Assembly: GCA_964586595.1 (NCBI GenBank)
Contig: CAZPHB010000001.1
Location: 124,001-188,000, forward strand
Direction of reading: 5' to 3'
Source of the DNA: REEB481 sp964586595
Lineage (GTDB): Bacteria; Bacteroidota; Bacteroidia; NS11-12g; UBA955
Length of the DNA: 64,000 nt
Shown: one piece after another, positions 16,694 to 24,975 of the stretch
Position numbering within the stretch: the first letter of the stretch is position 1
Layout: the number at the start of each line of letters is the position of its first letter
Notes under the pieces: generated by a model
The model's database searches: none
The model's input: the letters and a program-made list of their open reading frames with translations, nothing else
Told to the model about the DNA's origin: nothing
Translations under genes and position numbers: made by a program

Positions 16694-17947
16694 ATGAACG
16701 CAGAAATCATAACCGTAGGAGACGAATTACTCATCGGGCAGACCGTAGATACCAACAGTGCCTGGCTGGGAACCACACTGAACAGCGTAGGTATTTGGGT
16801 GAGCCGCCGCACCGCTGTAGGCGATCGGGCTGATGCCATACGTGCGGCCCTTGACGAAGCCTTTGCCCGCGTTGATTTGGTATTGATGACCGGAGGTTTG
16901 GGTCCTACCAAAGACGACATCACCAAAAAAACCTTGTGTGCTTATTTCAGCTGCGGGTATCGGCTTGATGAAGCAGTGCTCAACCATTTAACGCAATTGT
17001 TCAGCAAAAGGGGGCGCAGGCTGTTGGAAATCAATAAAATGCAAGCCGAATTACCGGAGGCATGCAGCACGCTGATGAATCAAATGGGCACCGCTCCGGG
17101 CATGTGGTTTGACCAAGCGGGAAAAGTACTGGTGAGTATGCCCGGCGTTCCCTATGAAATGAAGCACATCACCGAAACTGCCGTCATTCCGCGCATCAAA
17201 GAACGTTTTATCCTTCCATCAATTGTACATCGTACATTAACGGTGATCAACGTTCCCGAAAGTGCATTGAGCAAGGAACTGGAGCCCTGGGAACTCAGTC
17301 TGCCGGAAGATATCAAGCTGGCCTACTTACCCCAATTGAACACCATACGGCTTCGACTTACGGTACAAGGTGCCAACCAAATCGAACTGGAACAACGCAT
17401 TGAACCTTACTGGGATGCTTTGCGTGCACGTTGCGCAGCATATCTGTTGGCAGAAACAGACACTACCGCAGTTGCACAATGTGCAGAGGTATTGATGCAA
17501 CAAGGGGCGACTTTGTCGCTGGCCGAGAGTTGCACCGGTGGAAACATTGCACATTTATTTACGCTCATACCCGGAATTTCAAAGGTGTTGCTGGGCGGTG
17601 TGGTTGCTTATGCCAACCAGGTGAAAACAAACTTCCTTCAGGTACCTGAAGCACTGATTGAGGAACACGGAGCAGTCAGCGGTCCCGTGGTTTCGCGCAT
17701 GGCTGAAGGAATTCGGGGGCAAACAGGCAGTGATTACGCCATAGCCACCAGCGGTATTGCCGGCCCGGGCGGCGGCACAGAGCGCAAACCGGTTGGCACT
17801 GTTTGGATTGCTGTTTCTTCAGCCCACGGAACCAGCACTCGGGAATGGCATTTTTACGGCACCCGTGAACACATCATAGAACGCGCCACAAATACCGCCT
17901 GTCATCAACTTTTGATGCACTTAAAAGCACAGGCGCAAAACGCGTGA
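16694..17947 (+). CDS. cinA: CinA-family competence/damage-inducible protein
   Basis: 417 residues with two domains: N-terminal MoCF/COG1058 (AEIITVGDELLIGQTVDTNS, MTGGLGPTKDDITKKTL, MPGVPYEM), which acts as an ADP-ribose/NAD-related pyrophosphatase in studied members, and C-terminal CinA (LSLAESCTGGNIAHLFT, ATSGIAGPGGGTERKPVGT), the nicotinamide-nucleotide amidase domain. ATG at 16694 was preferred over the in-frame codon at 16643 because it gives MNAEIITVGDE, the family start. It probably serves in pyridine-nucleotide salvage. Confidence 0.95.
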   Translation: MNAEIITVGDELLIGQTVDTNSAWLGTTLNSVGIWVSRRTAVGDRADAIRAALDEAFARVDLVLMTGGLGPTKDDITKKTLCAYFSCGYRLDEAVLNHLTQLFSKRGRRLLEINKMQAELPEACSTLMNQMGTAPGMWFDQAGKVLVSMPGVPYEMKHITETAVIPRIKERFILPSIVHRTLTVINVPESALSKELEPWELSLPEDIKLAYLPQLNTIRLRLTVQGANQIELEQRIEPYWDALRARCAAYLLAETDTTAVAQCAEVLMQQGATLSLAESCTGGNIAHLFTLIPGISKVLLGGVVAYANQVKTNFLQVPEALIEEHGAVSGPVVSRMAEGIRGQTGSDYAIATSGIAGPGGGTERKPVGTVWIAVSSAHGTSTREWHFYGTREHIIERATNTACHQLLMHLKAQAQNA

Positions 17948-18010
17948 ATAAAGCCATATTGATTAAGCCCGATTATTGAAGGAAAATCGGCAAATTTGCA
18001 ACTTCAATTT

Positions 18011-19330
18011 ATGGCTGAAAAAACCATCCTGATGCCCAAGATGGGCGAAAGCATCGCCGAGGCGACCATCATCCGCTGGCTGAAGAAAGAAGGGGAACCT
18101 GTAGCTCAGGATGAACCCATTGTGGAAATTGCTACGGACAAGGTGGACAGCGAGATTCCATCCACGGCTGCCGGCATTGTTGGTAAACTTTTGCATCCCG
18201 AAGGAGCCGTAGTGAAAGTGGGTGAACCGGTAGCCATTATTGTGGGTGAAGGTGAATCCGTGTCTGCTGCACCGAAACAAGCTGCGCCCGCCGAGGCGGT
18301 ATCCAATCAGGTGATGCAAAACGTACACAGCGCACAGGAAACCGCAGCACCTGCAGCGGTTCTGAGCGGTGGAAGCCGTTTCTATTCACCATTGGTGCTG
18401 AACATAGCCCGTACAGAAGGCATTGGCATGGATGAGCTGGAACGCATCGCAGGAACAGGAAAAGATGGTCGTGTGACCAAAGCGGACATCTTAAACCACC
18501 TGGAGCAAAGAGGAAGCGCACCGGCACCAACACCGGCTGTTGCAGCAACGCCCGCTGCTCCGGTTGCGCCGTCAGCGCCTCAACGTGTGGAAGTGAAGGC
18601 ACCGGCAGTCAGCCTGAACGCAGGCGATGAAATCATCGAAATGGATCGTGTACGGAAGATGATTGCGGAAAACATGGTGCGCAGCAAGCAAATCAGCCCG
18701 CACGTAACCAGCTTCGTTGAAGTAGATGTAACCAACCTGGTGCAGTGGCGTGAAAAGAATAAAGCCGCGTTCCAAAAGCGCGAAGGCGAAAACCTCACCT
18801 TTACGCCCATTTTCATTGAATGTATTGTAAAAGCCATCAAGGATTTTCCGTTGATCAACATCTCGGTAGATGGCGATAAAATCATCAAGAGAAAGAACAT
18901 CAACATCGGAATGGCTGCCGCACAACCCAATGGCAACCTGATTGTACCGGTGATCAAGAACGCCGACCACATGAACCTGGTTGGCCTGGCACGCGCCGTA
19001 AATGATTTGGCCAAACGCGCCCGTGAAAACAAGCTGAGCCTGGATGAAATTCAGGGTGGTACCTATACGCTTACCAATGTAGGCACCTTTGGAAACGTGA
19101 TGGGCACGCCCATCATCCCTCAGCCACAGGTAGCCATTATGGCGGCAGGTGCCATCCGCAAAAAACCAGCTGTGGTAGAAACCGAATACGGGGATGTAAT
19201 AGCCATCAGACAAATGATGTTCCTCTCACATTCTTACGACCATCGTGTGGTGGACGGCGCCCTTGGTGGCATGTTCGTTCGCCGCGTTGCCGATTACATG
19301 GAGCAATGGGATGTAAACCGCGAGGTTTAA
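18011..19330 (+). CDS. Lipoyl-dependent 2-oxo acid dehydrogenase E2 subunit
   Basis: 439 residues. An N-terminal lipoyl domain carries the lipoyl-lysine in EIATDKVDSEIPS (about residue 44); an Ala/Pro-rich linker leads to a peripheral-subunit-binding domain (LVLNIARTEGIGMDELERI, GRVTKADIL), a second Ala/Pro linker, and the acyltransferase domain ending in LSHSYDHRVVDGALGG with the catalytic His and Asp. ATG at 18011 is chosen over TTG at 17996. E1 and E3 genes are not in the window. The type of 2-oxo acid cannot be decided from sequence alone; a branched-chain role would fit with IcmF at 49244, but that is inference. Confidence 0.92.
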   Translation: MAEKTILMPKMGESIAEATIIRWLKKEGEPVAQDEPIVEIATDKVDSEIPSTAAGIVGKLLHPEGAVVKVGEPVAIIVGEGESVSAAPKQAAPAEAVSNQVMQNVHSAQETAAPAAVLSGGSRFYSPLVLNIARTEGIGMDELERIAGTGKDGRVTKADILNHLEQRGSAPAPTPAVAATPAAPVAPSAPQRVEVKAPAVSLNAGDEIIEMDRVRKMIAENMVRSKQISPHVTSFVEVDVTNLVQWREKNKAAFQKREGENLTFTPIFIECIVKAIKDFPLINISVDGDKIIKRKNINIGMAAAQPNGNLIVPVIKNADHMNLVGLARAVNDLAKRARENKLSLDEIQGGTYTLTNVGTFGNVMGTPIIPQPQVAIMAAGAIRKKPAVVETEYGDVIAIRQMMFLSHSYDHRVVDGALGGMFVRRVADYMEQWDVNREV

Positions 19331-19355
19331 TCATCTTTTAAACTACTACCCTATT

Positions 19356-19390
19356 AAAAGGCCTGTGATTCAACGTACAGGCCTTTTGTT
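19356..19390 (+). terminator. Terminator after the E2 gene
   Basis: AAAAGGCCTGT (19356-19366) pairs exactly with ACAGGCCTTTT (19377-19387) across a 10-base loop. A-tracts and T-tracts on both sides could let it work in both directions. Confidence 0.85.
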
Positions 19391-19519
19391 TGTTGCTGCA
19401 TGGTTTTGCGCCGGGACGTGGTATTGGTAAAAGCGCCCCTTGGAAATACGACCGAATTCAATACAATATCCATTTCATTAAAGAAATGTAACGTATCAGG
19501 CTGAATGCTGCATAAACAT

Positions 19520-19541
19520 AAAAAAGCCCCTTTCGGGGCCT
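19520..19541 (-). terminator. Terminator of the FGE-like operon
   Basis: Read on the minus strand: GCCCC, GAAA tetraloop, GGGGC, then a run of five T. It lies about 100 bases after the stop of the last gene of the minus-strand operon. Confidence 0.75.
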
Positions 19542-19639
19542 CTTTACCTAACAACTTAGCGCTAGAAGTTCAAAAAGAAAAGGAAGGGGTATTTGTGGCT
19601 TTTAGCGCATTGAAAGCTTTTGTATCGGGAATCCCGGAA

Positions 19640-21250
19640 TTATGGATGCAGCACTACAACTTTTGTAAAGAAGGGATTTTCTGCATTCATGATCTGGAAT
19701 GAATAGCAGCCTGAGGGAAGATGGGCCGTGGGCACTTCCGTAACCCCATCGGCCAATACACCACCGGCCACAACCTGACCGGCAGCGCTGATCAAACGGT
19801 AGGCACTTCCGGACAAGGCTTCCGTGATCCAGACATTGAAGGATTGATCTGCGGGGTTGTTCATGATTTTCAACGAGGCCGCACTTGCTTGTGATGAAGC
19901 ACATACGTCACTGAAACTCTGTGTACCGTCGCGGTCCAACTGCCGGATGCGGTAGAACAAAGTACCGAAAGGAGCCGAGCGATCGGTGTAGGTATAGGAT
20001 TTGGGTTCGTAGCTGTAGCCCGCTGCAGGTACACTGTCGATATCAACAAATGCGCCTCCGGTGCTGCGCTGAATGAAGAATGACTGGCTGTTTTCTTCCG
20101 ATGCGGTCTTCCATTTCACCTCCACACCCTGTCCGCCTTTACGCGCACAGCGCATGTCAAGCCAGGATACGGGCAATGGAGAAACGCCATCACCCAATGC
20201 AAACGGACTGAAACTTCCCTTATAACCCACAAAGCTGAATACGCCACCGGTAAGCGAACCACCGGTTTGAACCGACCAGTTGTTTCCATTCCAATGGAAC
20301 AGGTTCATGCTGTTCACAGCCGAATCTTCACCGGCATTGTATTGAAAGTCAAAGTCCACGCCATTGCCCAGGTTCGAGGTTCCGCTTCCTTTGGAAATGT
20401 ACCAGGTACGTGACACCCTAGGCACGTTCCACAAGGGGCGGCCCCAGGTTCCGCGAGAGTAAATCTCGTCCACTACGTACACGCAGAATGAGTCGAGCAC
20501 GCCGGTTTTGTTGGTAATGGTTACAGGGTTGTATGCACCCAACCCCACAGGCATCAAACGGAATTCGTTGTCGGGCACAATAAATCGAACACAGCCTGAA
20601 CCATTGGTTTGGATGTAGTTGGATGCATCTGCACCGAACACCTGGTCGGTGATGACCAAACTGTAATTTCCAACTTTGACAATTTTTCCCGCTCCGTTGA
20701 AATCAAGCGATTTAATCCGCAAGTTTCCTGCAAGCATCAGGTCAATACCATTTGTTGTGTCGTCGATGGCTACTTCATCGTTGGCTCCGGGAATGGTATT
20801 TGGAAACCAGTTGGCGGTTTGATCGGAGGCTGAATCGTTGCCTACGCCGCCACCGCCAATCCACAAGATGCGCTGGCTGACTACTTTTCCGGTAAACCCA
20901 TCGGAAGACTCCCCGCGCCCGACACCGCCGGCAAAACGTACATCATCACCCACGGCCAGCATATCTGTGGTGTATGCAACATCACCTTTGCCATCGCCGC
21001 CTTGAAACAAAACATCTTCGCTGAAGAATACTTCCGTGATGATGGCACGTTGATCGCCTTTACCGCTTCCGCCGAAGTACAGATTGAGTGATTCACCATT
21101 AAGGGTGACATCTGTTTCCGCAATGGAGTTGTCGCCGTTGCCGCTCCCGCCGGTAAACTGCGCCTGAATGAGCATTACCGGAGAGAGTATCAGTGTAAAT
21201 ACAATTTTTTTGAATATAGTTTTCACGGGTATATAATCTTGTTTAATCAT
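19640..21250 (-). CDS. Repeat-rich secreted protein with T9SS-type sorting domain
   Basis: 536 residues. A signal peptide ends near LIQAQ. Five tandem repeats of about 24-29 residues follow, each built on F/W-x-GG-x-G-x-G-(D/E/N): FTGGSGNGD, FGGSGKGD, FQGGDGKGD, FAGGVGRGE, WIGGGGVGN. A middle beta-rich part follows (ANWFPNTIPGANDEVAID and onward), then a SPLPVSWLDMRCARK block and a C-terminal domain with NNPADQSFNVWI and LPSGCYSFQI resembling type A T9SS sorting signals. It would therefore be exported across the outer membrane and may be surface-attached. The ATG shares its A with the preceding stop (TGATG), so it is the coupled last gene of the FGE-like operon. Function unknown. Confidence 0.85.
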   Translation of the reverse strand: MIKQDYIPVKTIFKKIVFTLILSPVMLIQAQFTGGSGNGDNSIAETDVTLNGESLNLYFGGSGKGDQRAIITEVFFSEDVLFQGGDGKGDVAYTTDMLAVGDDVRFAGGVGRGESSDGFTGKVVSQRILWIGGGGVGNDSASDQTANWFPNTIPGANDEVAIDDTTNGIDLMLAGNLRIKSLDFNGAGKIVKVGNYSLVITDQVFGADASNYIQTNGSGCVRFIVPDNEFRLMPVGLGAYNPVTITNKTGVLDSFCVYVVDEIYSRGTWGRPLWNVPRVSRTWYISKGSGTSNLGNGVDFDFQYNAGEDSAVNSMNLFHWNGNNWSVQTGGSLTGGVFSFVGYKGSFSPFALGDGVSPLPVSWLDMRCARKGGQGVEVKWKTASEENSQSFFIQRSTGGAFVDIDSVPAAGYSYEPKSYTYTDRSAPFGTLFYRIRQLDRDGTQSFSDVCASSQASAASLKIMNNPADQSFNVWITEALSGSAYRLISAAGQVVAGGVLADGVTEVPTAHLPSGCYSFQIMNAENPFFTKVVVLHP

Positions 21251-23247
21251 CAAGGTGCCAATCGAACACCGCGACCTCCATTATCGGGCACCCTGGTGGT
21301 ACTGGTTTCTGCTGCACCAATGCGGTCAGAAACACGTAAGTTCGAGGCACCACTGATCCAACCACCTCCTTTGCGGCCAGATCCGGTGGATGCTACTCCG
21401 GGCCAGTTGCTTTCATTGGAATTACCATCTGAACTCAGAACGCCATTACCATGTATGCCTGTGTAGCTTCTACCATCAGCATTCCCCACTGTTATGGTGC
21501 GCTCCCACACATTACCACTCAGTTCCATGATGCCATAATATGAGGATCCGGCAAGAAATCGGTTGCTACCGCTTGTTGCCATGACGCCTGCGCGCATTGG
21601 GCCGGGAACACTCGCATTGTTGTTATACACCGCATTTGCTCCGGAAGTATTTGTTGTTTCGTTGACAGCTCCTCCGTTGGTAATATTGGCTGCTTCAGTA
21701 ATACTTGTGCTGCCAAAGGCATATTCGTCAGCTACCGGGGCAAGCATGCCTCTGCAAGCTTTTTCATATTCCAGCTCGGTCATTGGTCTCAAACCGGACC
21801 AGTCCAGGTACGCCGATAAATCCATGTAATTCAGATAATTACAAGCCAACCACTGTCCATCTGTTGCTTCGTTGCCTGTACCATTCCCATTAAAATCACA
21901 GTAAAATGTTATGGGCGTATTCGCATCTACAGTGGCATTGCAACGAATGCCGTTTCGACTGCTTACCGCGGTCCAGTTAGTCATCACAAAACGGTTTGTA
22001 ACACTGGTAACACCAACCGCGAGATTTGTGGCTGTTCTTGTATTTTGTTGCGAACGTGTCAGATTATTCAGAAAATCTCGGTATTGTCCCTGACTGATTT
22101 CGTATTTCATGCAATAAAATGCATTAAATCCTTTGGGGAAATCAGACGGAATTGGACCTGATTGATCACCTCCCGTACCCGAAAATGCATAATAAAGGTT
22201 ACCTGAAGTTGTACCTACCGTGATTTGCGATTCACTGTTTATAACAAATGGAACATTGGTGGTATGGGTATAGAACTCACTGGTTCCAGTACCTCCACTG
22301 CCCAATTGAAAACCACCCTCCGGAACATACACTGTTTCCACGGCAAATACTTGCACATCAACCACGGCATTATCCGGAACGCCATCGGTGCCGTATTGCC
22401 AGCGCAGTGCCGCATTATTCGCGGTGAACGTGCCGGAGCCTGCCGCGGAACGATGGATGAAAATTCCTTTACCATCGGTGGGCACCGAAATGGTGCTGCC
22501 GGAAGGTGCGGTATGATTGCCTGCTGTGGTATTCAGTGTGGCGTGTTCCCAAATGCGGAGGCATTCGATGGTTGCACCGCTCAAGGCTACCGTAGGCGTA
22601 TTGTTCACTTCAAACTGGGTACTGCTGGTAATGCTGCTGATGACCGTATTGGCAGCCAAAGTTCCGGTTCCTGAGTTTTTAACTACCGGCATGCCTACCC
22701 GCAGGTTCGCGGTGCTAAGCACGGTTACTGTGGTGCCGCTGCTGCTTGCGTTACTGAGCACAGGATTGGATGCTCCTACGCGAAACTTAACAAACACCCA
22801 GGCCGCATCCCACCAGCTTTGGTTGTACGCTTCAGCCTCTGCCCCGCTGCCCCCGCCTCCAGAAAAACTTACCGTGGGAACGCTGGTATAGCCGCTGCCG
22901 GCATTGGTAATGGTAATGCCTGTAACCACGCCGCCTGAAATGGTGGCTGTTGCAGTGGCGCTGCTTCCTCCGCCACCGGTAATGCTTACCGTGGGCGCAG
23001 AGGTATAGCCGCTGCCTCCATTCAATAAACTGATGTATGAGATGCTGCCGCTGCTGCTGTTCCAGCGCCAGGAATTATCCCAGCTGATTGAAAAATTAAC
23101 CTTGTTGTAATTGGCCGCATTGTTCGTGCCTGCACTTACATCGCGACCGCTCAATGACACATTGCTTACCGTGATGTTGTTGGCCTTTGAAATGCCACCA
23201 AGCATCAGAAACGAGCAAAGTGTTGTATATTTTAAAAAGATGTTCAT
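21250..23247 (-). CDS. Secreted FGE/SUMF1-fold protein, paralogue 1, with two inserted modules
   Basis: 665 residues, the longest of four tandem paralogues. The signal peptide ends near SKANN. The N-terminal domain (NNITVSNVSLSGRD onward) is interrupted by two inserts absent in the other copies, at about residues 66-144 and 158-232. The FGE-like domain follows: VYVPEGGFQLGSG, FYCMKYEISQGQYRDFLN, LDWSGLRPMTELEYEKACRG, MELSGNVWERTI, ending RKGGGWISGASNLRVSDR and GGRGVRLAP. The catalytic cysteine pair of true formylglycine-generating enzymes is not seen in the C-terminal core. The role is unknown; it could be a binding protein on the lectin-like fold. Confidence 0.88.
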   Translation of the reverse strand: MNIFLKYTTLCSFLMLGGISKANNITVSNVSLSGRDVSAGTNNAANYNKVNFSISWDNSWRWNSSSGSISYISLLNGGSGYTSAPTVSITGGGGSSATATATISGGVVTGITITNAGSGYTSVPTVSFSGGGGSGAEAEAYNQSWWDAAWVFVKFRVGASNPVLSNASSSGTTVTVLSTANLRVGMPVVKNSGTGTLAANTVISSITSSTQFEVNNTPTVALSGATIECLRIWEHATLNTTAGNHTAPSGSTISVPTDGKGIFIHRSAAGSGTFTANNAALRWQYGTDGVPDNAVVDVQVFAVETVYVPEGGFQLGSGGTGTSEFYTHTTNVPFVINSESQITVGTTSGNLYYAFSGTGGDQSGPIPSDFPKGFNAFYCMKYEISQGQYRDFLNNLTRSQQNTRTATNLAVGVTSVTNRFVMTNWTAVSSRNGIRCNATVDANTPITFYCDFNGNGTGNEATDGQWLACNYLNYMDLSAYLDWSGLRPMTELEYEKACRGMLAPVADEYAFGSTSITEAANITNGGAVNETTNTSGANAVYNNNASVPGPMRAGVMATSGSNRFLAGSSYYGIMELSGNVWERTITVGNADGRSYTGIHGNGVLSSDGNSNESNWPGVASTGSGRKGGGWISGASNLRVSDRIGAAETSTTRVPDNGGRGVRLAP
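22552..22776 (-). repeat. Second inserted module in paralogue 1
   Basis: Encodes about residues 158-232 (from GASNPVLSNAS to ATIECLRI), placed between VFVKFRV and WEHATLNTTAGNH. In the other paralogues these flanks are joined by only a short linker (for example VKYRRYGGTWQHAWLNNTGH). It contains LRVGMPVV and ISSITSSTQFEV, a pattern also common as a repeated module in Bacteroidota secreted proteins. Confidence 0.65.
22816..23052 (-). repeat. Inserted GSGYTS repeat module in paralogue 1
   Basis: Encodes about residues 66-144, with a tandem repeat: GSGYTSAPTVSITGGGG then GSGYTSVPTVSFSGGGG. It splits the conserved SW-NSW / WDAAWVFVK segment at a point where the three other paralogues have only a few residues. 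Similar modules occur in many Bacteroidota surface proteins. Confidence 0.75.
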
Positions 23248-23285
23248 TGTTTCAATAGTTTGAATCAGAATTTTCTGTTGTTCCC

Positions 23286-24938
23286 TTAAGGAGCCGAACG
23301 CACACCGCGCATGCCATCCGGAGAACCTCTGGAGATGCTTGTTAAACCTGCGCCATTGCGCTGAGAGATGCGCAAACGGGTGATATCACTGGCAAATCCG
23401 CCGCCTCGGTAACCGGAACCTGCCGCTTGCGTTACACCGGTAGTGCCGCCAAAGGCAGCATTTGCTGCGCTGGTCGTGGAATTACCGTTAATTCCGGGCC
23501 AGAAATCAACATTTGAAGAACCGTCAGTAAATAAATTACCATCGCCATGTATACCGGTAAAACTTCTACCTGCCGCATTGCCTAGGGATACTACGTGCTC
23601 TGGAAGATTACTGCTCATTTCCATAATTCCGTAATAAGTAGCGCCCGATAATGTGCGTGTTGAATTTGCATTGGCAAATGCACCAACACGCATGGGACCC
23701 GATAACGTATTGTCGTAGTTGGCATTGGCGCCCGTATTTGAAAAAGTTTCGTTGATAAACCCGTCATTACTGATTGATGTAACGGAAGTTGCACTTGAAT
23801 TACCCCAGGCATTCTCAGCAGCCACCGGGGTTTGGTTGCCCCTGCAAACTTTTTCAAATTCCAATTCTGTCATGGGCCTGAGTCCGGACCAATCGAGGTA
23901 GGCACAGCCATCCATCCAACATAAAAAATTACAGGCAATCCAAATTCCGTCTTCCGCTTCGTCGTATGATCCGTCACCGTCAAGGTTGCACGCATACACG
24001 GCGGGTGTTAATGAAGTAGCATTACCTGAAATTTGAATATCCAATCCATTTCGATTTGTATTGCTTAGAGCCGCTGTTCCCGGCGCGGAATTGGGCGCTG
24101 CTGCTGTACGGCTTGTTTGTTGGTCATAAGTAAGTGCATTGAGAAAATCCCGGTATTGTCCCTGGGTAATTTCATATTTCATGCAATAAATGGCGGCATA
24201 ACCCTTAGGATAAGAAGCCGACAAAGTTGCCTCAGGGTCAGCAGCACTGTTTCCAATAGAGCTGTTGCCGGCAGTAGAAGTACCCCACAATTTACCGGCT
24301 GCGTTGTCTATGCCCAGCGCTGCTTCAGAAGTGATTTGAAAAGGAATGGTTGCACCGGATGACCAGGAGCCATCGGTGAAGGAACCTGTTTCTGTACTGC
24401 CACTGCCTACGTAGAAACTTCCTTGTGGCACATACACCATTTCAATGGCAAACACCTTGATTTCAACCGAAGCGGTATCAGGAACAGACTGGGCTCCATA
24501 ATTCCAGCGCAGTTTCACATTCCTGAAATTATTGGTACCAGAGCCAGGTTTGGAGCGATATACAAAGGCACCCAAACCCGGATTGGTGCTGGGATCAAAG
24601 GATGATGCAGGGTCTGTCAATCCTATATCAATGGTACTTCCGGTGGCGGCAACATGACCGGTATTGTTCAGCCAGGCGTGCTGCCAGGTGCCTCCATAGC
24701 GGCGGTATTTCACAAATACCCAGGCCGCATCCCAGTTTGCCTGAAGGTTTGATTTCCGCCAGGAATTTTCCCAGCTCAGATCGAACTGAATCATGGTGAA
24801 GTTTGCGGAATTATTGACACCGGCACTTTTGTCACGATCCAATAGGGTCACTTTGCTAATGCTGATGTTGTTGGCCTTTACACCTGCTGCTGTGAGCAGG
24901 AGTAATAGGAATGGTAACTTTTTTATGTTGATTTTCAT
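23286..24938 (-). CDS. Secreted FGE/SUMF1-fold protein, paralogue 2
   Basis: 550 residues with signal peptide (cleavage near GVKANN). Same plan as its neighbours: N-terminal domain with LSWENSWRKSN and NWDAAWVFVKYRR, then the FGE-like core with MVYVPQGSFYVGSGS, IYCMKYEITQGQYRDFLN, LDWSGLRPMTELEFEK, and C-terminus YRGGGFASDITRLRISQR ... GMRGVRSAP. The usual NVWER motif is changed to NLPEH (SSNLPEHVVSLGN), which is unique in the array. No catalytic cysteine pair is visible. A calcium-type acidic stretch CNLDGDGSYDEAEDG precedes the core motif. Gap to the next gene is 38 bases, so the operon is continuous. Function unknown. Confidence 0.88.
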   Translation of the reverse strand: MKINIKKLPFLLLLLTAAGVKANNISISKVTLLDRDKSAGVNNSANFTMIQFDLSWENSWRKSNLQANWDAAWVFVKYRRYGGTWQHAWLNNTGHVAATGSTIDIGLTDPASSFDPSTNPGLGAFVYRSKPGSGTNNFRNVKLRWNYGAQSVPDTASVEIKVFAIEMVYVPQGSFYVGSGSTETGSFTDGSWSSGATIPFQITSEAALGIDNAAGKLWGTSTAGNSSIGNSAADPEATLSASYPKGYAAIYCMKYEITQGQYRDFLNALTYDQQTSRTAAAPNSAPGTAALSNTNRNGLDIQISGNATSLTPAVYACNLDGDGSYDEAEDGIWIACNFLCWMDGCAYLDWSGLRPMTELEFEKVCRGNQTPVAAENAWGNSSATSVTSISNDGFINETFSNTGANANYDNTLSGPMRVGAFANANSTRTLSGATYYGIMEMSSNLPEHVVSLGNAAGRSFTGIHGDGNLFTDGSSNVDFWPGINGNSTTSAANAAFGGTTGVTQAAGSGYRGGGFASDITRLRISQRNGAGLTSISRGSPDGMRGVRSAP

Positions 24939-24975
24939 GCTACTTTAGCCTAAATAATTGCGTTCACTCTGTTTA

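Larger units (their letters stand above)
19331..19639. other. Intergenic region between convergent units
   Basis: 309 bases without a credible gene. It holds the terminator of the E2 gene (19356-19390) and a second hairpin (19520-19541) that reads as a terminator for the minus-strand FGE-like operon. Short frames here lack any protein-like character. Confidence 0.7.
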
